Source: an uncultured Christensenella sp.
Lineage (GTDB): Bacteria > Bacillota > Clostridia > Christensenellales > Borkfalkiaceae
Direction: 5' to 3'
NCBI GenBank assembly: GCA_910578655.1
Contig: CAJTQE010000018.1
Span: 1-15,320 of the forward strand
Length of the DNA: 15,320 bases
This document shows positions 1-6,618 of the stretch, piece after piece (position 1 is the first letter of the stretch; every line of letters starts with the position of its first letter). The position numbers were made by a program, and so were the translations under genes. The notes below the pieces were generated by a model. The model worked only from the letters and a program-made list of their open reading frames with translations. It had not been told where the DNA came from and did not search any database.

Positions 1-1
1 T

Positions 2-904
2 TCGGGTGTGGTTCATAGAGTTACGCGCCGTATGGCAAAGACGCAGGCGTTAAAACTTCTTGATGAGGTCGGTATCCCCGAACCGAGAAAGAGATACCGC
101 CAGTACCCGTTCGAGTTTTCGGGCGGTATGCGTCAGAGAATTGTAATCGCTATCGCGCTTTCGGCAAACCCCGACGTTCTCATCTGCGACGAGCCGACTA
201 CGGCTCTGGACGTTACCATTCAGTCGCAGATACTCGAGCTTATCAACAGGGTAAAAGTAGAAAGACAGCTTTCCGTAATTTTCATAACCCACGATTTGGG
301 CGTAGTTGCGAATATGGCGGACAGAGTTGCCGTTATGTACGCAGGCAAGATAGTTGAAATAGGCACGGCGGAAGACGTTTTCTATGCGCCTGCGCATCCC
401 TATACCTGGGCGCTTTTGGCGTCGATGCCCGACCTTGAAACCAAGGAAAAGCTGGAAGCTATTCCCGGCACTCCGCCCAATATGATTTATCCGCCCAAGG
501 GCGACGCGTTTGCGCCGAGGAACAAATACGCTCTGGAAATAGATTACGAAGAGCAGCCGCCTATGTTTGAAATTTCCCAAACCCACTTTGCGGCTACCTG
601 GCTTCTTCACCCCGACGCACCCAAAGTTGAACCGCCCAAAGCGGTCACGGACAGGATTGCGCGTATGAAAGGTTTGCATAAACCGCAGACAGACGAGGAG
701 AGCCCTGCGGCTGAAAAACCTGCACCCGAAAAGCCTGCGGCAAAGAAAGCTGCCGCAAAACAGTCGGCAAAGCCCGCCGCCAAAAAAGCTACGGTAAAAA
801 AGGACGCGGCAAAGCCCGCCGCCAAAAAAGCTACGGTAAAAAAGGACGCGGCAAAGCCTGCAACGAAAAAAACTACCGTAAAGAGAGGTAATGCAAATGA
901 ATGA
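2..904 (+). CDS. oppD: Oligopeptide/dipeptide ABC transporter ATPase OppD (5' end outside window)
   Basis: This is the C-terminal part of the first of two cytoplasmic ATPases that power oligopeptide import. The frame is open to the left edge, so the N-terminus with Walker A (roughly 110-120 residues) is missing; the GTG at 8 is internal. Numbering from that GTG, the signature FSGGMRQR is near residues 37-44, Walker B VLICDEP at 57-63, the switch His at 95 (THD), and an oligo_HPY region follows from about 130. The Cys residues found in many DppD-type oligo_HPY regions are absent, as in a low-GC Gram-positive OppD subgroup I recall. From about residue 230 the protein ends in a Lys/Ala/Pro-rich tail with repeats of the AAKPAAKKATVKKD type, partly encoded by a 42-bp tandem repeat and unusual for OppD. 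It overlaps the start of oppF by 8 bp, implying translational coupling. The family assignment is very secure; the role of the tail is unknown. Confidence 0.95.
   Translation, partial: SGVVHRVTRRMAKTQALKLLDEVGIPEPRKRYRQYPFEFSGGMRQRIVIAIALSANPDVLICDEPTTALDVTIQSQILELINRVKVERQLSVIFITHDLGVVANMADRVAVMYAGKIVEIGTAEDVFYAPAHPYTWALLASMPDLETKEKLEAIPGTPPNMIYPPKGDAFAPRNKYALEIDYEEQPPMFEISQTHFAATWLLHPDAPKVEPPKAVTDRIARMKGLHKPQTDEESPAAEKPAPEKPAAKKAAAKQSAKPAAKKATVKKDAAKPAAKKATVKKDAAKPATKKTTVKRGNANE
767..885 (+). repeat. 42-bp in-frame tandem repeat at the 3' end of oppD
   Basis: Two identical 42-bp units lie at 767-808 and 809-850, followed by a diverged partial third copy at 851 to about 885. Each unit encodes 14 residues, so copy-number change would keep the reading frame. 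The units encode the Lys/Ala-rich OppD tail. Confidence 0.9.
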
Positions 905-2270
905 CGACGTATTGTTGAAAGTTGAAAACCTCTGTCAGTATTTTAAAATGGGCGCTATGGAACTTAAAGCCGTCGACAACGTAAGCTTTGAAGTGCACAA
1001 AGGCGAAGTGTTCGGCCTTGTCGGCGAAAGCGGATGCGGCAAGACGACGACGGGACGTTCTATAATCAAGCTTTACGACATAACTTCCGGCAACGTTTAC
1101 TTCGAAGGTCAGCGTATCTGCGCAGGCACGCGTTCTTACAAGGACGCCGTCCGCGCGGCGAAAGCCGAATACAAGCAAGAGTGCGCCGAAGTAAAAAAAC
1201 TTATCAAAGAAGATAAGGCGAACGGCGCGACGGAAGTTAAGGCGGAATACACCGAAAGGCTGAAAGCGGCCGAGGAAAAACTTCACGGCATTGTCACAGA
1301 GCAGACGGCGAATATAAAGTCGGCTCAGTTCGACGATAAAAACTGCAACAAGATTTATGCGGAAGGGCTTATGAAAAACGTCCGCGAGGAGTTTGCACCC
1401 AAGCAGGATGCGTTAAATTCCGCGTTCGCCGAATACGGGCAGGACGGCGACACCGCAAAGCTTGCCGGCAAGGTTTCGGGCATTCTCGGCGAGCAGGTTG
1501 CCGCCGACGCGGAAACCCTCAATGCAAAAAAGAAAGAATTTGAAAAAAAGTATAAAGAGGAACTGCGTCTTGCAAGCAAAGACAGAATAATGAACAAGAT
1601 GCAGATGATTTTTCAGGACCCCATCGCTTCGCTTGACCCGAGAATGACGGTCAGGGATATCATTGCAGAGGGACTGATAATCCGCGGCGTGCGCGACAAG
1701 AAATACATTGAAGAGCAGGTCTATAAAATGCTTGACCTTGTAGGTCTCGTACCCGAACACGCCAACCGCTACCCTCACGAGTTTTCGGGCGGACAGCGTC
1801 AGCGTATCGGCATAGCGCGTGCAATTATTTTAAAGCCCGACCTCATTATCGCGGACGAACCCATATCTGCTTTGGACGTATCCATTCAGGCTCAGGTCAT
1901 AAATCTGTTAAACGATTTAAGACACTCTCTCGGACTTACGATAATGTTCATCGCGCACGACTTGTCGGTAGTCAAATATTTTTCAGATAAAATAGGCGTT
2001 ATGTATTTCGGTAAAATGGTAGAGCTTGCAACTTCCGACGAACTGTTTGCTCATCCTCTGCACCCTTACACAAAATCGCTGCTGTCGGCAATACCCGTGC
2101 CCGACCCCGACTACGAAAAGAACAGAAAGCGTATAGCCTACAATCCCATTGCGGAACACGACTATTCGGTCGATAAGCCTTCGATGCATGATTTGGGTAA
2201 CGGACATTTGATTTACTGCAATGAAGCCGAATTTGAACGCTATAAGGCTGAAATCGGTATCAAGGAATGA
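897..2270 (+). CDS. oppF: Oligopeptide ABC transporter ATPase OppF with a large internal insertion
   Basis: This is the second cytoplasmic ATPase of the oligopeptide importer. I start it at ATG 897 (457 aa) because the AGAGAGG ribosome site (882-888) is 8 nt from it, but only 2 nt from the alternative ATG at 891. Numbering from 897: Walker A GESGCGKT 43-50, Q-loop Gln240 (IFQDP), signature SGGQ 297-300, Walker B with Asp320/Glu321, switch His354, then a C-terminal oligo_HPY segment (IPVPDPDYEK, followed by an EHDYS motif). All ATPase motifs are intact. OppF is usually about 320 aa. Here about 160 residues separate the FEGQRI strand from the Q-loop, where 15 or so are normal. The extra part is rich in Lys, Glu and Ala and looks helical or coiled-coil. 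The gene ends in an ATGA overlap with the next one. Mycoplasma OppF also carries insertions, and I believe some clostridial relatives do too, but I could not check. Confidence 0.95.
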   Translation: MNDDVLLKVENLCQYFKMGAMELKAVDNVSFEVHKGEVFGLVGESGCGKTTTGRSIIKLYDITSGNVYFEGQRICAGTRSYKDAVRAAKAEYKQECAEVKKLIKEDKANGATEVKAEYTERLKAAEEKLHGIVTEQTANIKSAQFDDKNCNKIYAEGLMKNVREEFAPKQDALNSAFAEYGQDGDTAKLAGKVSGILGEQVAADAETLNAKKKEFEKKYKEELRLASKDRIMNKMQMIFQDPIASLDPRMTVRDIIAEGLIIRGVRDKKYIEEQVYKMLDLVGLVPEHANRYPHEFSGGQRQRIGIARAIILKPDLIIADEPISALDVSIQAQVINLLNDLRHSLGLTIMFIAHDLSVVKYFSDKIGVMYFGKMVELATSDELFAHPLHPYTKSLLSAIPVPDPDYEKNRKRIAYNPIAEHDYSVDKPSMHDLGNGHLIYCNEAEFERYKAEIGIKE

Positions 2271-2680
2271 AAAATTTTTTAAAACGTGCCGCACCTTATC
2301 TGATAACGGCAACGGTCGGAATAATAATTTTTGTAATAGTTATCTGTGCCAAAAGCATTTGGAACGAGAGTGAAACGCATAAAATTATGTCAACGCTTTC
2401 CGATGCGTGCTTTGTACCCGGCGTTTTGCTTGCCGGTGCCGGGCTTATCGTTTTTGCAAGCAACGGCGGAGCATTCGATATGCTTTCGTTTGCTGTAATC
2501 AGATTTTTTGACTTATTCAGAAAAGACTGTAAAAACAGCAAATATAAAGACTTTTATGAATACCGCGAAGCCAAGAAAGACAGAAAACGCGGCATGGCGT
2601 TCATGCTTATCGTGGGCGCGGTATTCATTGCGTTCGCCGCTATATTTTTAATCGTATATTATCAAATTGTGCCTGTTTAA
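2267..2680 (+). CDS. DUF3899-family small membrane protein
   Basis: A 137-residue integral membrane protein of unknown function. Its start overlaps the oppF stop (ATGA at 2267-2270), so it belongs to the opp operon and is probably translated by coupling. Three hydrophobic segments are visible at about residues 10-28, 44-65 and 111-133, separated by a charged loop (84-110). The block DACFVPGVLL followed by NGGAFDML (residues 46-73) matches my memory of the DUF3899 signature. There is no catalytic motif. Its position suggests an accessory role at the membrane with the peptide transporter, but this rests on context only. The family call is fairly secure; the function is unknown. Confidence 0.8.
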   Translation: MKNFLKRAAPYLITATVGIIIFVIVICAKSIWNESETHKIMSTLSDACFVPGVLLAGAGLIVFASNGGAFDMLSFAVIRFFDLFRKDCKNSKYKDFYEYREAKKDRKRGMAFMLIVGAVFIAFAAIFLIVYYQIVPV

Positions 2681-2720
2681 CGGGCATAATTTATGTTTAT
2701 ATAAAAAACGGAGGATTGAT

Positions 2721-4055
2721 ATGTTAAAATTCAAAGACGGGTTTTACGCCGACGTAAGGGTGGAAACCGTGTTCACGACGAGTATAAAATACCGCGACGG
2801 CGCTTTGGAAGAAAGCAAAAATACGACAGTTAAAAAGGCGTTTTTGCGCGTGTTCGACGGCGATATGTGGTACTATGCTTCAACTTATAAACTTGACGAT
2901 TTACAGGGCGAACTCGACAGGCTTTACGCAAACGCAACGCCCGATAAAAACATACTTAAAAACGCAACCGTAAAGCGTTTCGAGGTCAACAAAGCCGATA
3001 TAAAAAAATTTGCGGACTGCTGCGTTAAGGATAAAACGATTGCCGAAAAGAGCAAACTGCTTACCGACAAGTTCCCTCTTCTGAAAAGCGAGCATCTCAA
3101 AATGTTCGTTGCGGTATATTCCGATAAATACTGCCAAATAGAGTTCCTTTCCTCTAAGGGCGCGGATATCAAGTACGATTTCCAGCTTTGCGGAATGGCT
3201 TTCTCTCTGTCGTTTGCGGACGGTGAAAACAACTTCTCGTCGCGCATAGACAGGTCGGGCGACTGTATAGAAAGTATACTCATTTCTGACGCCGAAGTGG
3301 TTGACGGAATAAAAGAGAGCGAAAATTTCTTAATGAATGCAAAACCCGTTACGGCGGGCGAGTATCCCGTAATTCTTTCGCCCGAAACGACGGGCGTGTT
3401 CGCGCACGAAAGCTTTGGACATAAGTCGGAAGCCGACTTTATGATAGGCGACGAAACTATGAAGAAGGAATGGGCTATCGGCAAAAAAGTCGGCAGCGAT
3501 ATTCTCTCCATTTACGACAGCGGACTTGAAGACGGTTCGGGTTACCGCCCCTACGACGACGAGGGTACCAAGGCTAAAAAGACGTATCTTATAAAGAACG
3601 GTGTGCTTACGGGCAGACTTCATTCCGCGGCAACTGCGACCGATTTGGGCGAGGACGTAACGGGTAACGCAAGGGCGGTGAGCTGCGACTTCGAACCTAT
3701 CGTGCGTATGACAAGTACTATCGTAGAGGCAGGCTCGCTTACAAAGGAAGAGCTGTTTGCAGGCGTTAAACACGGTTATTTTATTAAGGACCATAAGCAC
3801 GGTTCGGGTATGAGCACGTTCACTATCGCGCCGAATTTAGCTTATGAAATAGTTGACGGAAAGATAGGCGACCCCGTAAAAATTGCGGTTATCACAGGCA
3901 ACGTATTTGAAACTCTCAACCTGATAGACGGACTTTCAGACAAAGCTGAAATTATTTCAAGCGCGTTCGGCGGATGCGGCAAAATGGAGCAGATGCCCCT
4001 GCACGTTTCGTTTGGCGGACCGTACGTAAGAATTTCAAAAATGAATGTGCAGTGA
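2721..4055 (+). CDS. tldD: TldD-type zinc metallopeptidase subunit
   Basis: The catalytic subunit of a TldD/TldE heterodimeric metallopeptidase, a cytoplasmic protease that trims small or unfolded peptides and in some bacteria matures ribosomal peptides. The start at 2721 (444 aa) is fixed by CGGAGG at 2709-2714, 6 nt upstream; an in-frame upstream extension exists but lacks a ribosome site. The zinc motif HESFGH is at residues 229-234 (family form HExxxH). Cys419 in the GGCGKMEQ context matches the C-terminal Cys that is the third zinc ligand in E. coli TldD. The flanking blocks NGVLTGRLHS (293-302) and the C-terminal SFGGPYVRIS are also typical. The gene lies 40 bp after the DUF3899 gene and 8 bp before its partner. 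The length is usual for the family. It may share transcription with the peptide transporter, since I see no convincing promoter between them. Confidence 0.92.
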   Translation: MLKFKDGFYADVRVETVFTTSIKYRDGALEESKNTTVKKAFLRVFDGDMWYYASTYKLDDLQGELDRLYANATPDKNILKNATVKRFEVNKADIKKFADCCVKDKTIAEKSKLLTDKFPLLKSEHLKMFVAVYSDKYCQIEFLSSKGADIKYDFQLCGMAFSLSFADGENNFSSRIDRSGDCIESILISDAEVVDGIKESENFLMNAKPVTAGEYPVILSPETTGVFAHESFGHKSEADFMIGDETMKKEWAIGKKVGSDILSIYDSGLEDGSGYRPYDDEGTKAKKTYLIKNGVLTGRLHSAATATDLGEDVTGNARAVSCDFEPIVRMTSTIVEAGSLTKEELFAGVKHGYFIKDHKHGSGMSTFTIAPNLAYEIVDGKIGDPVKIAVITGNVFETLNLIDGLSDKAEIISSAFGGCGKMEQMPLHVSFGGPYVRISKMNVQ

Positions 4056-4063
4056 GGTGGAAT

Positions 4064-5284
4064 ATGGAACAGGAAAAAATCGTTAATAGAGAAACGTCAT
4101 ACAGTGTAAACGTAGCTGGCGGCAAGGTTGATTCTCTGCGCGTCAGCGAAAAATTAAAAACCGTAATAAGGGTTTACGAGGACGGCAAAATAGGCATTGC
4201 AGGCAGAATAGGGGAGGGCGACGATAACGCCCTTTTGGAGGAAGCAAAGGCAAAGCTTTCGCAAAACATTGCGTACCCTTGCAGCTTGACCGAAAATGCG
4301 CACAGGGAAGAAAACGCATTAAAGGAAATTATTCCTGCAAAGGACTACGTTAAAACGCTGAAAAAACTAATCGCACGTCTAAATAAAGAATTCCCCGACT
4401 TTGTTTTCAGTAACAAAATAAATATGGGCGAAGAAGAGATTGTCTATGAAAACAGCAAAAACACCAAGTTGGTTTATAAGGGCAGCGAGATAGGCGGTGC
4501 GCTTGTTATAAAGGACAGAGCTTCGGCAAACATAATGGATTTGTCTTACGGATTTGTGAAGAACAGCTACGACGAAGATAAAATTGTCGGCGACATCGGC
4601 AAACTGTTAAATGTATACCACAAAAACGTTGATATGCCAGATGAACAGCTTCCCGTAATCATAAACGGTTTGATACCGTTGCAGTACGCTGCACAGCATT
4701 TAATTGCGGAGCTGTACGTCAGCGGTTCAAGCCTTTTGAGCGGCAAGCTCGGTCAGAAAATATTTAACGATAAAGTAAATATACTTTCCGATAGAAGCGG
4801 CGCCGACAGACCCATACCGTTTTTCGATGCGGAGGGTGTTGTTGACAAAGACGACAAATTCTATTTCGTAAAAGACGGCGAATTTTGCGGCGTGGCTACA
4901 TATAAGCGTTCTGCAACTAATTTCAATTTACCTTTGTCGGGCGGCGGATACGCGCCTTTTGACGAAGTTCCCCAAACAAGCTTTGCAGGCTTGAAAATAG
5001 CAAACACCGATAAACTTGCAAATCTTGTAAAGGGCAAAGCAATTTACGTCTTTATTACGAGCGGCGGCGATATGACGCCCGACGGCAACGTCGGTTTGCC
5101 CGTTCAGCTTGCGTATCTGTATGATAACGGCAAGCTTGTCGGCAGACTTCCCGAGTTCGGTATTCAGGGCAACCTTTTCGATATTTTCGGTAAAGACTTC
5201 ATAGGCGTAGCCCGCGACGACACGTTCGAATTCAGCGACGACAGCGTACTCGTTGCAAACTTTAAAGTAAATAACGTAAAATAA
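4064..5284 (+). CDS. tldE: TldE/PmbA-type partner of TldD
   Basis: The non-catalytic partner of TldD (family U62-like TldE/PmbA), 406 aa. The ATG at 4064 is preceded by GAGGTGG at 4054-4060, which overlaps the tldD stop; an in-frame extension back into tldD has no such site. Residues 197-235 align in layout with the zinc-motif region of TldD, but HExxxH is replaced by a QHLIAEL segment (211-217), as expected for the inactive subunit. Other family features are FFDAEGV (253-259), KDGEFCGVATYKRSA (270-284) and a C-terminal GLPVQLAYLYDNGKLVGRLP segment. The 8-bp gap to tldD implies co-translation and heterodimer assembly. The substrate is unknown; the adjacent peptide importer and the following small protein are context worth noting, not proof. 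Confidence 0.88.
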   Translation: MEQEKIVNRETSYSVNVAGGKVDSLRVSEKLKTVIRVYEDGKIGIAGRIGEGDDNALLEEAKAKLSQNIAYPCSLTENAHREENALKEIIPAKDYVKTLKKLIARLNKEFPDFVFSNKINMGEEEIVYENSKNTKLVYKGSEIGGALVIKDRASANIMDLSYGFVKNSYDEDKIVGDIGKLLNVYHKNVDMPDEQLPVIINGLIPLQYAAQHLIAELYVSGSSLLSGKLGQKIFNDKVNILSDRSGADRPIPFFDAEGVVDKDDKFYFVKDGEFCGVATYKRSATNFNLPLSGGGYAPFDEVPQTSFAGLKIANTDKLANLVKGKAIYVFITSGGDMTPDGNVGLPVQLAYLYDNGKLVGRLPEFGIQGNLFDIFGKDFIGVARDDTFEFSDDSVLVANFKVNNVK

Positions 5285-5321
5285 ACTGTATAATAAGTTC
5301 GGTTCAGCGCATACTTGTATT

Positions 5322-5474
5322 ATGGGAAAACGCAGAACAAGGCATATGATAGGCGATATTTACGACGACTGCGTGTGCGCAAACGAGTGCACGGGGCTGT
5401 ATCAGAAAGTATCGCTCGACACCGACGAAATTGCAAAATTTCATAAACAGTATACTGAAAAAGAGGAGGAATAA
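5322..5474 (+). CDS. Small Cys-containing protein with an ECTGL motif (50 aa), function unknown
   Basis: A short reading frame of 50 codons begins 37 bp after tldE: a basic N-terminus (MGKRRTRHM), a GDIYDDCVCANECTGLYQ core with Cys17, Cys19 and Cys23, and an acidic C-terminus ending in EKEEE. I associate the ECTGL motif from memory with short hypothetical proteins of clostridia but could not verify this. The start is uncertain: ATG 5322 has no ribosome site, while ATG 5346 (42 aa) has AAGG at 5339-5342, rather close. A TATAAT at 5289-5294 could be a -10 element but lacks a good -35. The stop codon lies in the loop of the terminator hairpin, which fits a real gene end. No signal peptide or membrane segment is present. 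Confidence 0.6.
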   Translation: MGKRRTRHMIGDIYDDCVCANECTGLYQKVSLDTDEIAKFHKQYTEKEEE

Positions 5475-5490
5475 TTTCCTCCTCTTTTTC
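5457..5490. terminator. Bidirectional rho-independent terminator between convergent genes
   Basis: A perfect 15-bp inverted repeat (5457-5471 and 5476-5490) with a 4-nt TAAT loop. Each arm carries an A-run outside and a T-run on the other side, so a U-tract forms in both directions. The stop codon of the small + strand gene (5472-5474) is in the loop, and the stop of the - strand gene (5489-5491) touches the right arm. Confidence 0.9.
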
Positions 5491-6238
5491 ATTGCGCGTT
5501 TTTTGCGGGCGCGCTTTCCCACTTTCCCGTAAATATAAAGGCTGTAGTACACGCGGCAGCCGCTGCTGCCGCCAGTGCGCCCGCTGCGGCGAAAAGCGCA
5601 TACTGCGCGTCACGGAAAATAAAAGCGCAAACGACGGTTACGGCTACCGCTAAAATACTTACGCATATCACGCTTGCACGCAGACAGAATTTTTCACGGT
5701 ACACCGCCCCGAAAACTATGCCTGCAATTCCGAGTATCAGCCCGAACTGAGGCATAACGAACGTAAGAAGGAGGACGATTTGTCCCATACCGTGCGCCTG
5801 CTTTTTCTTTTCAAGCAGCTTTGCTTCGTAAGCGGCTTTTTCTTCTCCGCTTAGGTTTTCACGCGCGGAAGCTTTTTTTTGCGCCGCATCGAACGCCGCC
5901 GCTTCCTCTTCCGTAACGATATGTGTATGTTTGATTATCCACTTTTTCTGTTTTACCGACAGCCAGAACGAATATATCCCTAAGGTTACTACGCTAAGTA
6001 GCAGCCACACGATAAATTTACCGAAAAGCTGCAGCCCGTTTCCGTCGAAAATCAGTCTTTTGCCGTCTATGTAGGTATGCCTGCATTCGTAACGCTGTTT
6101 CCAGCATTCCATTGCGGGGCGCGCAAGCTGAAGCGTAATAAAGCTGACTAAAAAAGCAACCAGCCCTATCAGCTTTCTTACGATTGCGCCGCCCGTATAA
6201 CGTGACAGCTCCCGATTGTCCTGCAAAGTATTATCCAT
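5489..6238 (-). CDS. DUF898/YjgN-like multi-pass membrane protein
   Basis: A 249-residue membrane protein. The block HTYIDGKRLIFDGNGLQLFG, followed by a hydrophobic TLGIYSFWL segment and KWIIKHTH (residues 54-106), matches my memory of the DUF898 (YjgN-like) repeat; only one clear copy is seen. Likely membrane segments are at about 18-38, 72-94, 153-178, 187-208 and an Ala-rich one at 212-236. Residues 107-150 form a charged, probably helical loop. The start is well supported: TCCTCCTT at 6243-6250 reads as AAGGAGGA on the - strand, 4 nt from the ATG. Transcription comes from a consensus promoter carrying two palindromes, so the divergent XRE protein very likely represses it. The biochemical function is unknown. 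Confidence 0.8.
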   Translation of the reverse strand: MDNTLQDNRELSRYTGGAIVRKLIGLVAFLVSFITLQLARPAMECWKQRYECRHTYIDGKRLIFDGNGLQLFGKFIVWLLLSVVTLGIYSFWLSVKQKKWIIKHTHIVTEEEAAAFDAAQKKASARENLSGEEKAAYEAKLLEKKKQAHGMGQIVLLLTFVMPQFGLILGIAGIVFGAVYREKFCLRASVICVSILAVAVTVVCAFIFRDAQYALFAAAGALAAAAAAACTTAFIFTGKWESAPAKNAQ

Positions 6239-6256
6239 AAAATCCTCCTTCGGTCC

Positions 6257-6279
6257 AAAACTACCATTTTGGTAGTTTT
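6257..6279. promoter_or_regulatory. Operator 1: palindrome at the start site of the DUF898-like gene
   Basis: Perfect 10-bp arms AAAACTACCA and TGGTAGTTTT with a 3-bp TTT centre. The core TACCA-N3-TGGTA is shared with the second palindrome 31 bp away (centre to centre), close to three helical turns, so two repressor dimers would lie on the same face. The likely binder is the XRE protein encoded next door (inference). Confidence 0.8.
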
Positions 6280-6285
6280 AGAATA

Positions 6286-6314
6286 ATTATATTACCAAAA
6301 TGGTAATATGTCAA
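6286..6314 (-). promoter_or_regulatory. Perfect SigA promoter for the DUF898-like gene
   Basis: Read on the - strand, TTGACA (6309-6314) and TATAAT (6286-6291) are separated by exactly 17 bp. Both hexamers are perfect consensus. The transcript would start near 6279. The spacer contains operator 2 and the start point abuts operator 1, so a bound repressor should block it strongly. Confidence 0.88.
6289..6309. promoter_or_regulatory. Operator 2: palindrome inside the promoter spacer
   Basis: Arms of 9 bp, ATATTACCA and TGGTAATAT, around a 3-bp AAA centre. It shares the TACCA-N3-TGGTA core with operator 1 and fills the 17-bp spacer between the -35 and -10 hexamers of the - strand promoter. It is also 21 bp upstream of the XRE start, so autoregulation is plausible. 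Confidence 0.8.
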
Positions 6315-6330
6315 GTAGGTAAAGTATAAT

Positions 6331-6543
6331 ATGAAAATAATTTTGGGGGAACGGTTAAAAGAACTAAGAGAGGACAGGGGCTACACGCAGAAGCAACTGT
6401 CGGATAAGCTCGGCTTAAACAGCGTAACCTATCTGCATTATGAAAAGGAACAGCGCGAGCCTCCGCTTTCGCTGCTCGCGGAAATCGCCGTGTTTTACGG
6501 CGTTTCCGTGGACTATCTGCTCGGACTGAACGACGACGGCTGA
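6331..6543 (+). CDS. Small XRE-family (HTH_3) transcriptional repressor
   Basis: A 70-residue, single-domain DNA-binding protein: GERLKELREDRGYTQKQLSDKLGLNSVTYLHYEKEQREPP is split across helices 1-4 of a Cro/CI-type HTH (about residues 5-62), followed by SLLAEIAVFYGVSVDYLLG, the usual end of HTH_3. No sensor domain is present, so induction would need a partner or peptide/ligand binding by the HTH itself. It is divergent from the DUF898-like gene, with two palindromic operators between them. The start is uncertain: ATG 6331 has only a weak AGGT site (6316-6319) and directly follows a TATAAT (6325-6330); a TTG at 6343 is an alternative. Its terminator follows at 6552. Confidence 0.88.
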   Translation: MKIILGERLKELREDRGYTQKQLSDKLGLNSVTYLHYEKEQREPPLSLLAEIAVFYGVSVDYLLGLNDDG

Positions 6544-6551
6544 CAAATGCT

Positions 6552-6588
6552 GCGCGCCGCGGAAATATCCTCGGCGCGCTTGTTTTTT
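6552..6588 (+). terminator. Rho-independent terminator after the XRE gene
   Basis: GCGCGCCG (6552-6559) pairs with CGGCGCGC (6572-6579). After one mismatch three more pairs close a 4-nt loop, and TTGTTTTTT follows. This hairpin shows that the open frame upstream of glpK is not coding. Its T-run doubles as the -35 region of the glpK promoter. Confidence 0.85.
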
Positions 6589-6608
6589 GAAAAGCGGTAT
6601 GATATAAT
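6580..6608 (+). promoter_or_regulatory. SigA-type promoter of glpK
   Basis: TTGTTT (6580-6585), 17-bp spacer, TATAAT (6603-6608). Transcription should start around 6615, only a few bases before the glpK ATG at 6619, giving a nearly leaderless message. The -35 overlaps the preceding terminator's T-run. Confidence 0.7.
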
Positions 6609-6618
6609 AAACTCTGTT

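Noticed and set aside
50..679. - strand open frame of 209 codons opposite oppD
   Set aside because: It lies antisense to the conserved ATPase motifs and shows no domain of its own.
2681..2720. Possible promoter or terminator between the DUF3899 gene and tldD
   Set aside because: Only a weak 5-bp GCCTG/CGGGC hairpin with a wobble pair and a CATAAT without a properly spaced -35 are present.
6586..6602. Possible catabolite-response (cre) site near the glpK promoter
   Set aside because: TTGAAAAGCGG has one extra base relative to the cre consensus and no symmetric second half.
6547..6618. In-frame 24-codon extension upstream of glpK
   Set aside because: It overlaps a terminator hairpin and the glpK promoter and does not resemble GlpK.
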